Position numbers and translations under genes: made by a program. From assembly GCF_013466425.1 (NCBI RefSeq), contig NZ_CP059165.1:4464001-4528000 (forward strand): a DNA stretch of 64,000 nucleotides. The letters are read 5' to 3'. The notes under the pieces are model-generated. The model did not search any database. It was not told the DNA's origin and worked only from the letters and a program-made list of their open reading frames with translations. Source of the stretch: Mycobacterium vicinigordonae. GTDB lineage: Bacteria; Actinomycetota; Actinomycetes; Mycobacteriales; Mycobacteriaceae. Below, in pieces: positions 16,933-23,924 of this stretch (position 1 is its first letter; every line of letters starts with the position of its first letter).

Positions 16933-17985
16933 TTATCCATGACCGACCTCCGCCTGGCGTATCTGTTGCAGGATCGAGACAACCGTCTCGGCGGGCAGTG
17001 ACGACGGAAGTGCCGGCATCACCCGGTCTACCGCACCTGCGCAGCGGGCACGCAGAGCAGGTGCCAGTTCGTCGGCGGGCGCGACGACAGCGAAGGCTTC
17101 TAGCACGTCGTGGTCGATCAACTCGGCCATTGTGTCCCATTCACCCTGCCGGGATAACCGATGCAACTCGGCGTGCAGGTCGCCCCAGCCGTGCAGATCG
17201 AGCACCTTCAGGTACGCCGGCGTGGACCCGTAGAAGGCGATCTGCTTGCGGACTGCGGTGGACGCGGCGACCATTTCGCCCTCGGTGCGGCCCGTTACCA
17301 CGAACACCGGACACGCCACCGCGACATCACCGCGGTCGCGTCCGGCGCGCATGGCCCCGCGCTCTAGCGCCGGCAGCGTCACCTCCCGCAGGTACCGGCG
17401 CGTGGTGAAGGCGTGGGCGATCAGACCGTCGGTGACCTCGCCGCACATCTCCGTCATTGCCGAACCGACGGCAGAAATGAAAACCTTTGGTACCGAACAG
17501 GTCAAACGCTCTGGGGTGAACATCGGCGTCATGATCTTGTGGGTGTAGAACTCTCCCTCGAAACGCAACCGGGTCCCGTACTGCCAGCAGTCCCAGATCG
17601 ACCGCACCGCCGCGACGAACTCGCGCATCCTGGCCACCGGCCGGCTCCACGGCATGCTGAACCGCTTCTCAATGTGCGGCCGAATCTGGGTGCCCAGACC
17701 CAGGATGAATCGACCACCGGAGTAGGCCTGCAGGTCCCAGGCGACGTTGGCGACGGTCATCGGGTTGCGAGCGAAAGCCACCGCAATGCTAGTGCCTATC
17801 TCGATCGTGGAGGTGTGCTCGGCCGCGAGCAGCATGGGTAGGAACGGATCGTGGTTGATCTCCCCAGTCCAGGCGCCGTCGTAGCCGCGCCGTTGCAGCT
17901 CGGCGGCCACCGCGGGCACGCGCGCCAACTCCATGGGGATGCCCCCATCGATCTTTAATTCGGCGCCGGGCTGGGCAACCATCAC
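16933..17985 (-). CDS. LLM-class oxidoreductase, MSMEG_2256 family type (paralog)
   Basis: Luciferase-like protein of 350 residues with the same landmarks as the gene at 5716-6747: LKIDGGIPMEL, IEIGTSIAVAFARNP, LGLGTQIRPHIEKRF and EFYTHKIMTPMF. Long identical stretches point to a duplication. Start is GTG 17985, with ATG 17982 next to it. The gene stands alone on the minus strand, converging with the Rieske operon. The 100 bases between (16832-16932) show no gene. Its start is 33 bases from operator site 4. Confidence 0.9.
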   Translation of the reverse strand: MMVAQPGAELKIDGGIPMELARVPAVAAELQRRGYDGAWTGEINHDPFLPMLLAAEHTSTIEIGTSIAVAFARNPMTVANVAWDLQAYSGGRFILGLGTQIRPHIEKRFSMPWSRPVARMREFVAAVRSIWDCWQYGTRLRFEGEFYTHKIMTPMFTPERLTCSVPKVFISAVGSAMTEMCGEVTDGLIAHAFTTRRYLREVTLPALERGAMRAGRDRGDVAVACPVFVVTGRTEGEMVAASTAVRKQIAFYGSTPAYLKVLDLHGWGDLHAELHRLSRQGEWDTMAELIDHDVLEAFAVVAPADELAPALRARCAGAVDRVMPALPSSLPAETVVSILQQIRQAEVGHG

Positions 17986-18017
17986 TGCGCGAGCACACCG
18001 CTCATGAACGTGGACGT

Positions 18018-18036
18018 TACTGTAATTGATTCGGTA
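18018..18036 (+). promoter_or_regulatory. Operator-like site 4 of the shared 19-bp family
   Basis: TACTGTAATTGATTCGGTA sits between divergent genes: luciferase-like (start 17985) and lipocalin-like (start 18036 or 18048). It is the cleanest dyad of the set (TACTGTAAT against TACCGAATC). Its last base is the A of the first possible ATG of the rightward gene, which favours the later GTG start. Confidence 0.65.
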
Positions 18037-18434
18037 TGGTCAACCGGGTGAACAGGTTAGCTGAAGGGCTGCTGGGCGGTTGGCGGCTGGAGTCGTTCAT
18101 ATCCCGCTCCGACGGCACCGACGAGGTGCGCTACCCGTTCGGGGAGAAGCCGTCGGGGTTGATCCTTTACACCAGCGACGGCCATATGTCGGCCCAGTTG
18201 ACGCCGGGCGACCACTCGCAATTCGTCTCCTATGGCGGCAGATTCGACGTCGACGAAGCCGCGGCAGAGGTATGTCACCGCGTTATGATCTCGACCATGC
18301 CAGAGTTGTTGCACCAGCCGCAGATTCGGCATGCCAGGATCGACGGCGACCGATTGACACTGTCGGCGACGCAGACGTCTGCGACGGGCCGCGTCACACA
18401 GAGCACTCTGGTGTGGCGCCGCGACACCGGTTAG
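18036..18434 (+). CDS. Lipocalin-like domain protein
   Basis: Small protein of 132 residues (ATG 18036) or 128 residues (GTG 18048). It opens with GLLGGWRLESFISR and has LILYTSDGHMSAQL and a closing LVWRR strand, the pattern of the lipocalin-like beta-barrel family in which members bind or act on small hydrophobic compounds. Its first ATG abuts operator site 4, so initiation at GTG 18048 is more likely, though neither start has a clear ribosome site. Its stop overlaps the stop of the convergent P450 gene in TTAG (18431-18434). Function unknown; a carrier or cyclase-like role would fit an oxygenase-rich locus. Confidence 0.8.
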   Translation: MVNRVNRLAEGLLGGWRLESFISRSDGTDEVRYPFGEKPSGLILYTSDGHMSAQLTPGDHSQFVSYGGRFDVDEAAAEVCHRVMISTMPELLHQPQIRHARIDGDRLTLSATQTSATGRVTQSTLVWRRDTG

Positions 18435-19636
18435 CGCAGCACCCGCACCGGTACGTTGCTCCACCCGGCCACGTTCTGCATGTTGACCCGCTTGCAACCG
18501 GCCCAGTCAACCTGGTAGCCCGGCATGAAATCGAGCATCCGCTCCAGCGCAATTGTGCTCTCCAAGCGAGCCAAGGCGGCACCCAGGCAGCTGTGAATCC
18601 CGTAGCCCAGCCCCAGGTTCTGCGCCTGGGTACGGTCGCGGTCCACCTCGAAGGTATCTGCGTCGGTCCAGACTTCGGGATCCCGATTCGCCGAGGCGCC
18701 CACCAAAAACACCGGTTTGCCGGCCGGGATCGTCACGCCGTGCAAGGTGACCTCGCGCATCGAACGCCGCACGTTGTACTGAGACGGAGCCTCATAGCGC
18801 AGCAGCTCCTCGACCGCCGACCCTATCTTGCTGCGGTCGTCCAGCAATTTCCGCCACTGATCTGGGTTGCACGCGAATACCACTGCGGCATTGCCCAGCA
18901 ACTTGGTGACGGTCTCGGCGCCCGCACCACCCAACAACGTTGCGAATTCTGTGATCTCGAGATTGTTCAGCGGCTCCATCTGGCCGTCGTCGCGCTCGAT
19001 CTCGGATTGGATCAGCCTGCTCAGCAGATCGTCACCCAGATCCTCACGTCGTGCTTTGATCAGCCGGTAGTAGTAGACGGACATGTCGATGGCCGACTTG
19101 ATGCCGCCCTCGCTCGCTTCGACCTGGCCAGGTTCACGGTGCAGCAAGTCGTCGATCCAGATCCTGATCTGTTGGCGATCCGGCTCGGGCACGCCCTGCA
19201 GCGCGGTCATAACGTCGACCGGAAACAGCGCCGAGAAGTCCTGGACGAAGTCGAAGCCAGCCGGGTTCAGCGCCGCGAGATGCCTGTCAACGGACTCGGT
19301 CACCAGTGGCCGAACCGCTTGAATGGCACGCGGGGTGAACACCTTGTTGAGCAAGCCGCGCATCCGGCGGTGGGCCGGCGGATCCATCGCGATGATCGAT
19401 CCGTGCTCAGCGACCTGACCGGTGCGCACCTGGGCGAGGTCGACGCCATAGGCCGACGAGTAGGTCTGGTGATCCTTGAACGCGGCCGCCACGTCCTCGT
19501 GCCGGGTCAGCGCGTAGAAGTCGTACTCCACGCTGTAATACACCGGGGCTTCCGCGCGCATCCGGCGGTAGGTCTCGTAGGGGTTGTTGAAGAACTCCTC
19601 GGAGAACGGGTCGAACATTACCGCCGTCGTGGTCAT
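18431..19636 (-). CDS. Cytochrome P450 (CYP150-like resemblance, tentative)
   Basis: Complete P450 of 401 residues from ATG 19636. Landmarks: YDFYALTRHEDV, SAYGVDLAQVR, the I-helix LGGAGAETVTK, the K-helix EELLR, and heme loop LGYGIHSCLG with the cysteine ligand. The family resemblance to mycobacterial CYP150 is from memory and uncertain. An upstream-extended frame to 19699 lacks support; instead a 32-codon reading frame with a strong ribosome site (19633-19731) ends inside the ATG, so translation is probably coupled to it. Operator site 5 lies upstream. Substrate unknown. Confidence 0.93.
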   Translation of the reverse strand: MTTTAVMFDPFSEEFFNNPYETYRRMRAEAPVYYSVEYDFYALTRHEDVAAAFKDHQTYSSAYGVDLAQVRTGQVAEHGSIIAMDPPAHRRMRGLLNKVFTPRAIQAVRPLVTESVDRHLAALNPAGFDFVQDFSALFPVDVMTALQGVPEPDRQQIRIWIDDLLHREPGQVEASEGGIKSAIDMSVYYYRLIKARREDLGDDLLSRLIQSEIERDDGQMEPLNNLEITEFATLLGGAGAETVTKLLGNAAVVFACNPDQWRKLLDDRSKIGSAVEELLRYEAPSQYNVRRSMREVTLHGVTIPAGKPVFLVGASANRDPEVWTDADTFEVDRDRTQAQNLGLGYGIHSCLGAALARLESTIALERMLDFMPGYQVDWAGCKRVNMQNVAGWSNVPVRVLR

Positions 19637-19731
19637 CGAGACGCCCCTCTCGCAGCGGCTTTCACAATGCGTCGGCGAATCTTGCCGCGCACCGGCCAAG
19701 GCTGGCCGGTGATCTCTATCAACGTGGTCAC
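19633..19731 (-). CDS. Possible 32-residue small protein upstream of the P450
   Basis: GTG at 19731 is preceded by GGGAGGAG at nine bases. The frame encodes a basic peptide (TTLIEITGQPWPVRGKIRRR, then IVKAAARGASR) and its TGA overlaps the P450 ATG as ATGA. No family recognised. It could be a translated leader that couples P450 synthesis, or simply the 5' extension of the mRNA. It is below normal gene-calling length. Confidence 0.4.
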   Translation of the reverse strand: MTTLIEITGQPWPVRGKIRRRIVKAAARGASR

Positions 19732-19773
19732 GCGGCGCGACTCCTCCCGGCCGCGGGCGCTTTCGGAACGCTC

Positions 19774-19792
19774 AACGGTAATGGTTACAGTA
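19774..19792 (-). promoter_or_regulatory. Operator-like site 5 of the shared 19-bp family
   Basis: On the minus strand this reads TACTGTAACCATTACCGTT, matching the shared pattern with GTT instead of GTA at the end. It lies between the leftward P450 unit (small frame start 19731) and the rightward thiolase-fold gene (start 19851). Confidence 0.55.
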
Positions 19793-19850
19793 GTATAGAC
19801 AGGTCTGTCCGCATAGCTTGCACCGAATCTCGGCGGGAAGGTGTCGCTCC

Positions 19851-20996
19851 GTGAACGATGTGGCCATCATCGGCGTGGGTTTGCATCCCTTCGGCCGGTT
19901 CGACGGGAAGTCCGCGATGCAGATGGGTGTCGACGCGATCGTCTCGGCCATCACCGACGCCGGCGTGCACTGGAGCGACATCCAGGCCGCCGCCGGGGGC
20001 AGTTGGACGGTGGCCAACCCGGACGCCATCGTGGGGATGGTCGGGTTGTCCGGGATACCGTTCACCAACGTCTTCAACGCCTGTGCCACCGCGGCCAGCG
20101 CCGCAAAGGCTTGCGCCGACGGAATCCGGTTGGGCGACTACGACATCGGCATTGCCGTCGGGCTTGACAAGCACCCGCGCGGCGCGTTCACCGAGGACCC
20201 GGCCTTAGTCGGGATGCCCCGCTGGTACGCCGAGAACGGCCAGTACCTCACCACCCAGTTCTTCGGCATGAAGGCCAACCGATACCTAAACGACCACGGC
20301 ATCTCCCAGCGCACCCTGGCCCGGGTGGCCGCCAAGAACTTTCGCAATGGCGCGCTGAACCCGAACGCGTTCCGGCGCAAGTCGATCGCCGAGGAAGACA
20401 TCCTCAACTCGACGATGCTGAACTACCCGCTCACCCAATACATGTTCTGCGCACCCGACGAGGGCGCGGCCGCGGTGGTGATGTGCCGCGCCGACGTCGC
20501 CCACCGGTACACCGACAAGCCGGTCTATCTCAGGGCCGTCGAGGTCCGCACCCGCAAGTACGGCGCCTACGAGGTAAACACCACCTTCGCCCCGGTCGAG
20601 GAGGACGTGGCTCCCACCGTATACGCGGCGCGCGCCGCGTTCGAGAAGGCCGGCATCGGCCCCGACGACGTCAATGTGATCCAGTTGCAGGACACCGACG
20701 CCGGTGCCGAGATCATCCACATGGCAGAGTGTGGCTTCTGCGCGCACGGCGACCAGGAGAAGTTGTTGGCCGACGGCGCAACCGAGATCGGCGGCCCGAT
20801 TCCGGTCAACACCGACGGCGGTTTGATCGCCAACGGCGAGCCGATCGGCGCGTCAGGTCTGCGCCAGATTCACGAGATAGTCCGCCAGCTGCGCGGCCAG
20901 GCCGGCGACCGTCAGGTCCCCGGCGAGCCGAGAGTCGGCTTCACCCAGTTGTACGGCGCACCGGGCACGGCAGCCGCGTGCGTGCTCACCACCTGA
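19851..20996 (+). CDS. Thiolase-fold lipid-transfer-type protein (Ltp-like)
   Basis: Thiolase-superfamily protein of 381 residues from GTG 19851, preceded by GGGAAGG; an in-frame upstream ATG at 19818 is less likely. The reactive-cysteine loop NACATAASA is present near residue 75. The second thiolase motif, usually GHPxG, reads NGEPIGASG with glutamate in place of histidine, a change typical of non-thiolytic Ltp-type members, some of which act as retro-aldolases with a DUF35 partner in steroid side-chain degradation. No DUF35 gene is present here. Operator site 5 is 58 bases upstream. A carbon-carbon cleaving or carrier role in the pathway is the inference. Confidence 0.85.
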   Translation: MNDVAIIGVGLHPFGRFDGKSAMQMGVDAIVSAITDAGVHWSDIQAAAGGSWTVANPDAIVGMVGLSGIPFTNVFNACATAASAAKACADGIRLGDYDIGIAVGLDKHPRGAFTEDPALVGMPRWYAENGQYLTTQFFGMKANRYLNDHGISQRTLARVAAKNFRNGALNPNAFRRKSIAEEDILNSTMLNYPLTQYMFCAPDEGAAAVVMCRADVAHRYTDKPVYLRAVEVRTRKYGAYEVNTTFAPVEEDVAPTVYAARAAFEKAGIGPDDVNVIQLQDTDAGAEIIHMAECGFCAHGDQEKLLADGATEIGGPIPVNTDGGLIANGEPIGASGLRQIHEIVRQLRGQAGDRQVPGEPRVGFTQLYGAPGTAAACVLTT

Positions 20997-21004
20997 GCCG
21001 CGAC

Positions 21005-21054
21005 CAGACGCAAAAGCCCCTAGATCTGCGCGTTTTGGGGTGCTTTTGCGTCTG
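21005..21054. terminator. Bidirectional hairpin terminator candidate
   Basis: CAGACGCAAAAGCCCC at 21005-21020 pairs with GGGGTGCTTTTGCGTCTG at 21037-21054 with one bulged base. It lies between the convergent thiolase-fold and YoaK genes and runs into the last codons and stop of the YoaK gene. The AAAAG/CTTTT part sits inside the stem rather than as a T-tract, so it is not a textbook intrinsic terminator, but the position suits one for both strands. Confidence 0.5.
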
Positions 21055-21796
21055 CTCGCGAGGGGAAGGCAAGGTGTCCGCGGTTGTGCAGCACATTCGC
21101 GGCGGCCACCGCCACGCAGATCGCGGCAGGAACCAGCAGCGCATTTCCGCCCAGCCAGGTGCCGGCGAGGATCCCCGCCGCTGCGCCGGCGAGGAACAGC
21201 AGCAGCGTCACCGAGAGCACCGCGACCTTCCACTTGTCGATCCCGTGCCGACGGCTGCGACCGAGGATCAGGCCGAGGTCGGTGACGGTACCGGTGAAGT
21301 GGGTGGTGCGGATCGCCATTCCGCGGAAGCTCGACGTCAGTCCGTTCTGAAGACCGAGTGCGGCCGCGGCCAACAACGCTTGAACTGCGGTCTGCTCGAT
21401 GCCAAGTCTGTCGATTTGTGCCTGCACCGCACCCAGTTGGGCGCCTCCGGCCGCAATCAGCAAAAGCACGGCCTCGACCATCAGGACGCGGGCATGACGC
21501 GCACGCTGTGCGGCCTGGGTGTGCGCGAGCAGCGCTCCTGCACCGGCGGCCCCCATCAGAAATCCCAGCAGGATCGCGATGAGTACGTGACTCTCGTAGA
21601 GCCACGGGTGGGCGGTGTCCATCCCGATCTGGGTGGTCAAACCGGTGAGATTGCCGACCGGAACGGCAAAGACAAGCAGCGCAACGGCATTCACAAAACC
21701 CGCGGTCAATGCGAGTGCCGCGCAATAACCGATTGTGCGTCCTTGGGACGAGTGCCGGAATTCGGCGACCGAAGTAGCGTTGGCGGCGACGGTCAA
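21020..21796 (-). CDS. YoaK/DUF1275 family integral membrane protein
   Basis: Membrane protein of about 258 residues with six or so hydrophobic segments (for example YCAALALTAGFVNAVALLVF, VLIAILLGFLMGAAGAGALL and VAVLSVTLLLFLAGAAAG). GFVNA and the TTHFTGTVTDLG segment are typical of DUF1275. The best start is TTG 21796, directly after AGGGAGGGACGAA; the open frame extends upstream to 21922 without a better site. Function of the family is unknown. It stands alone between the catabolic genes and the GGDEF/EAL gene, and shares no operon with either. Confidence 0.85.
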   Translation of the reverse strand: MTVAANATSVAEFRHSSQGRTIGYCAALALTAGFVNAVALLVFAVPVGNLTGLTTQIGMDTAHPWLYESHVLIAILLGFLMGAAGAGALLAHTQAAQRARHARVLMVEAVLLLIAAGGAQLGAVQAQIDRLGIEQTAVQALLAAAALGLQNGLTSSFRGMAIRTTHFTGTVTDLGLILGRSRRHGIDKWKVAVLSVTLLLFLAGAAAGILAGTWLGGNALLVPAAICVAVAAANVLHNRGHLAFPSRADAKAPQNAQI

Positions 21797-21933
21797 TTCG
21801 TCCCTCCCTGTTTGGTCGGCAGTGTGCCTCAGCGCGACCGGTTGCCGCGATCTGACCGCAATGCTGCCGCCGCAGACTTGGAAAGTTCTCAAAGGCTTCT
21901 TGACGCGCCGGTCCCCGACCACGCAGCGGTGTT

Positions 21934-23676
21934 CTAACGGTTGAAGAACTCCGAGGGCATCGGCCTGGCGAAGTGCCAGCCCTGCGCGGCGTCGCAGCCC
22001 AGGGTCCGCAACCGAGCAGCTTGGCTGGCTGTCTCGACCTGCTCCGCGGTCACGGTGAGGCCGAGCGTATGCGCCAGATCGATCATCGCTCGGGTGATCT
22101 GTTCGTCGGCCAGCCGGCCTTGGATGTTGCCACCGAGATTCTTGGTGAACTCGCCGGCCAGTTTGACCACGTCGACGGGCAGCTCACGCAAGTAAGCCAG
22201 GCTGGAAAAACCGGTGCCGAAATCGTCGATCGCGATCGATACACCCAAGGCAGACAGTTGCTGCAGCCGTCGCAACGATGTCTCGTCCTTGCCGAGGACC
22301 GCGTTCTCGGTCAGCTCCAGCTGCAACGCGTGCGGCGGCAGATTGGCGCTTACCAGTGCATTCTTGACCACCGAGATGAACCCCGGGTCGCATACGTTGC
22401 GGACGGCAACGTTGACGCTGACGAATAGTTGGGAGTCGACACTCTGATCTTTGCGCCAGTCATGCAAGTGGCGGCAGGCTTGCTCGACCACAAACGTCGT
22501 GAGCGGAACGATCATGCCGTCGCGTTCGGCGAGGTTGATGAATCGATCCGGCAGTAGGGTCCCCAGCGTGGGGTGCTCCCACCGCAGCAGCGCCTCGGCG
22601 CCCACGACGCAGTTGTCGGCAAGTCGCACGATCGGCTGGTAGACGAGCCGGAATTCGCCGCGATCCAACGCCCAGTGCATCGGCGTGTTTTCCTGATGTC
22701 GATCGTGGACCGCCCACCGGTTGCCGCCGGATTGCTTTGCGCGCGCTAGCGTTACGTCGGCCCCTTTCATCAGGTCGGCTTCGGAGATGATGGAAACTTC
22801 CTGTTCCATCACGCCCACGCTGGCAGAAACCGTGATCGGATTTCCGTCGATATCGAAGGGTGCCTCGAGGACCCGCAGTACAGAGTCAGCCAGGTCGGTG
22901 ACTTCGTGCGATGCCGGTTCCGGCAACAGGAAGACAAACTCGTCGCCGCCCAGCCGCGCGACAAGCTGGTGGGGTCGTTGCAGGCACAGCGCCAGCCGCT
23001 CGGCAACGCTGACCAGCAGCTTGTCGCCGATGTCATGACCGAGGGTGTCGTTGACGTCCTTGAAGCCATCCAGATCGACGTAGCAGACGCCGACCCGAGA
23101 ATGCGGGTCCTCGAAGGCAGAGCTGAGTCGATCGAAGAACTGTCGGCGATTGGGCAACCCGGTCAAGGGGTCGTGCAGAGTTTGATGACGCAGTTGCTGT
23201 TCTAGCTGATGACGGTCGGTCACGTCGCTAAACACCGCCAGGGTGTAAATCGGCACGCCGCTGGCGTCCCGGATCAGCGACACGTTGACGATGTTCCAGA
23301 TGGTGTGCCCGTCGCGGTGCAGATGCGGTTTTTCGAGGCTGACCATCTCTACGTCGCCCCGCATCAACGCCCCGTACTGCTCCCACACTTCGGCGGTGTC
23401 GTCGGGATGGGTGAGGTCGGTGACCTTGAACGTATTGACGAATTCTTCCGTGTCGTAACCGAACATCTCCGCGAAGGCGGTGTTGACCACTAGAATCCTG
23501 CCGGTGATGTCGGAGATCCCGACCCCAACCCCGGCCTGTGCGAACACCGCACGGAGCAACGCCGCGTCGCGACCACTCGCACCCCCGGCGAGCATCGAAT
23601 CGATCGCTTCCTGTGCGACCGTGTTATTGCGGCTCGCTGCGGTGCGCACGCTGCCCACCTCGCCCGCACCATTCAT
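21934..23676 (-). CDS. PAS-GGDEF-EAL cyclic-di-GMP enzyme
   Basis: Soluble 580-residue signalling protein: PAS domain (about 40-155), GGDEF domain (about 165-325, GGDEF at 243-247) and EAL domain (about 335-575, EAL at 361-363, DDFGTG at 484-489). The GGDEF motif is intact, so diguanylate cyclase activity is possible. The inhibitory RxxD site five residues before it reads RPHQ (234-237), so product inhibition is probably lost. In the EAL domain the metal-binding glutamates and aspartates and K505 are present, but KID reads KLA and AEGVE reads AEQVE. No transmembrane segment or signal peptide was seen. The gene is alone on its strand; the PAS ligand is unknown. Confidence 0.93.
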   Translation of the reverse strand: MNGAGEVGSVRTAASRNNTVAQEAIDSMLAGGASGRDAALLRAVFAQAGVGVGISDITGRILVVNTAFAEMFGYDTEEFVNTFKVTDLTHPDDTAEVWEQYGALMRGDVEMVSLEKPHLHRDGHTIWNIVNVSLIRDASGVPIYTLAVFSDVTDRHQLEQQLRHQTLHDPLTGLPNRRQFFDRLSSAFEDPHSRVGVCYVDLDGFKDVNDTLGHDIGDKLLVSVAERLALCLQRPHQLVARLGGDEFVFLLPEPASHEVTDLADSVLRVLEAPFDIDGNPITVSASVGVMEQEVSIISEADLMKGADVTLARAKQSGGNRWAVHDRHQENTPMHWALDRGEFRLVYQPIVRLADNCVVGAEALLRWEHPTLGTLLPDRFINLAERDGMIVPLTTFVVEQACRHLHDWRKDQSVDSQLFVSVNVAVRNVCDPGFISVVKNALVSANLPPHALQLELTENAVLGKDETSLRRLQQLSALGVSIAIDDFGTGFSSLAYLRELPVDVVKLAGEFTKNLGGNIQGRLADEQITRAMIDLAHTLGLTVTAEQVETASQAARLRTLGCDAAQGWHFARPMPSEFFNR

Positions 23677-23811
23677 CTCGTCGAGATCCTCCGTCCCCGA
23701 GACGACTCAGGTCATATTTCAAACCGGCACCCGACCCGCTGGTCGCCCCCGCAAGAAGCCCCCGCGACCCCAAGTATGGCCGACATGCGGCTCAATCCTA
23801 CTGGACGGGAG

Positions 23812-23817
23812 TATAAT
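23812..23817 (+). promoter_or_regulatory. Perfect TATAAT -10-like element
   Basis: The 248 bases between the GGDEF/EAL gene and the 503-residue gene (23677-23924) hold no gene. A TATAAT lies about 108 bases before the ATG at 23925. There is no good -35 TTGACA at 16-18 bases, so the promoter call is tentative. The leader also has a short direct repeat, GAAGTTTGC, at about 23879-23897. Confidence 0.35.
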
Positions 23818-23924
23818 TAGCACACCTTCGAAAAGCCTGTGGACAATCCGCTGCTCGGCGATTTTCGTGGGGGTGTGTCGAAGTTTGCGAAGTTTGCCGG
23901 GCCCACTCCAAGAAAGACCTTGCG

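Noticed and set aside
18080..19798. Long rightward open frame (572 codons) opposite the P450 gene
   Set aside because: It is the antisense shadow of the P450 at 18431-19636; composition is Arg/His/Pro-rich, with no domain, and it starts inside the lipocalin-like gene.
20483..21937. Rightward open frame of 484 codons running through the thiolase-fold and YoaK genes
   Set aside because: It crosses the terminator hairpin and both genes, has Arg-rich low-complexity translation and no recognisable motif.
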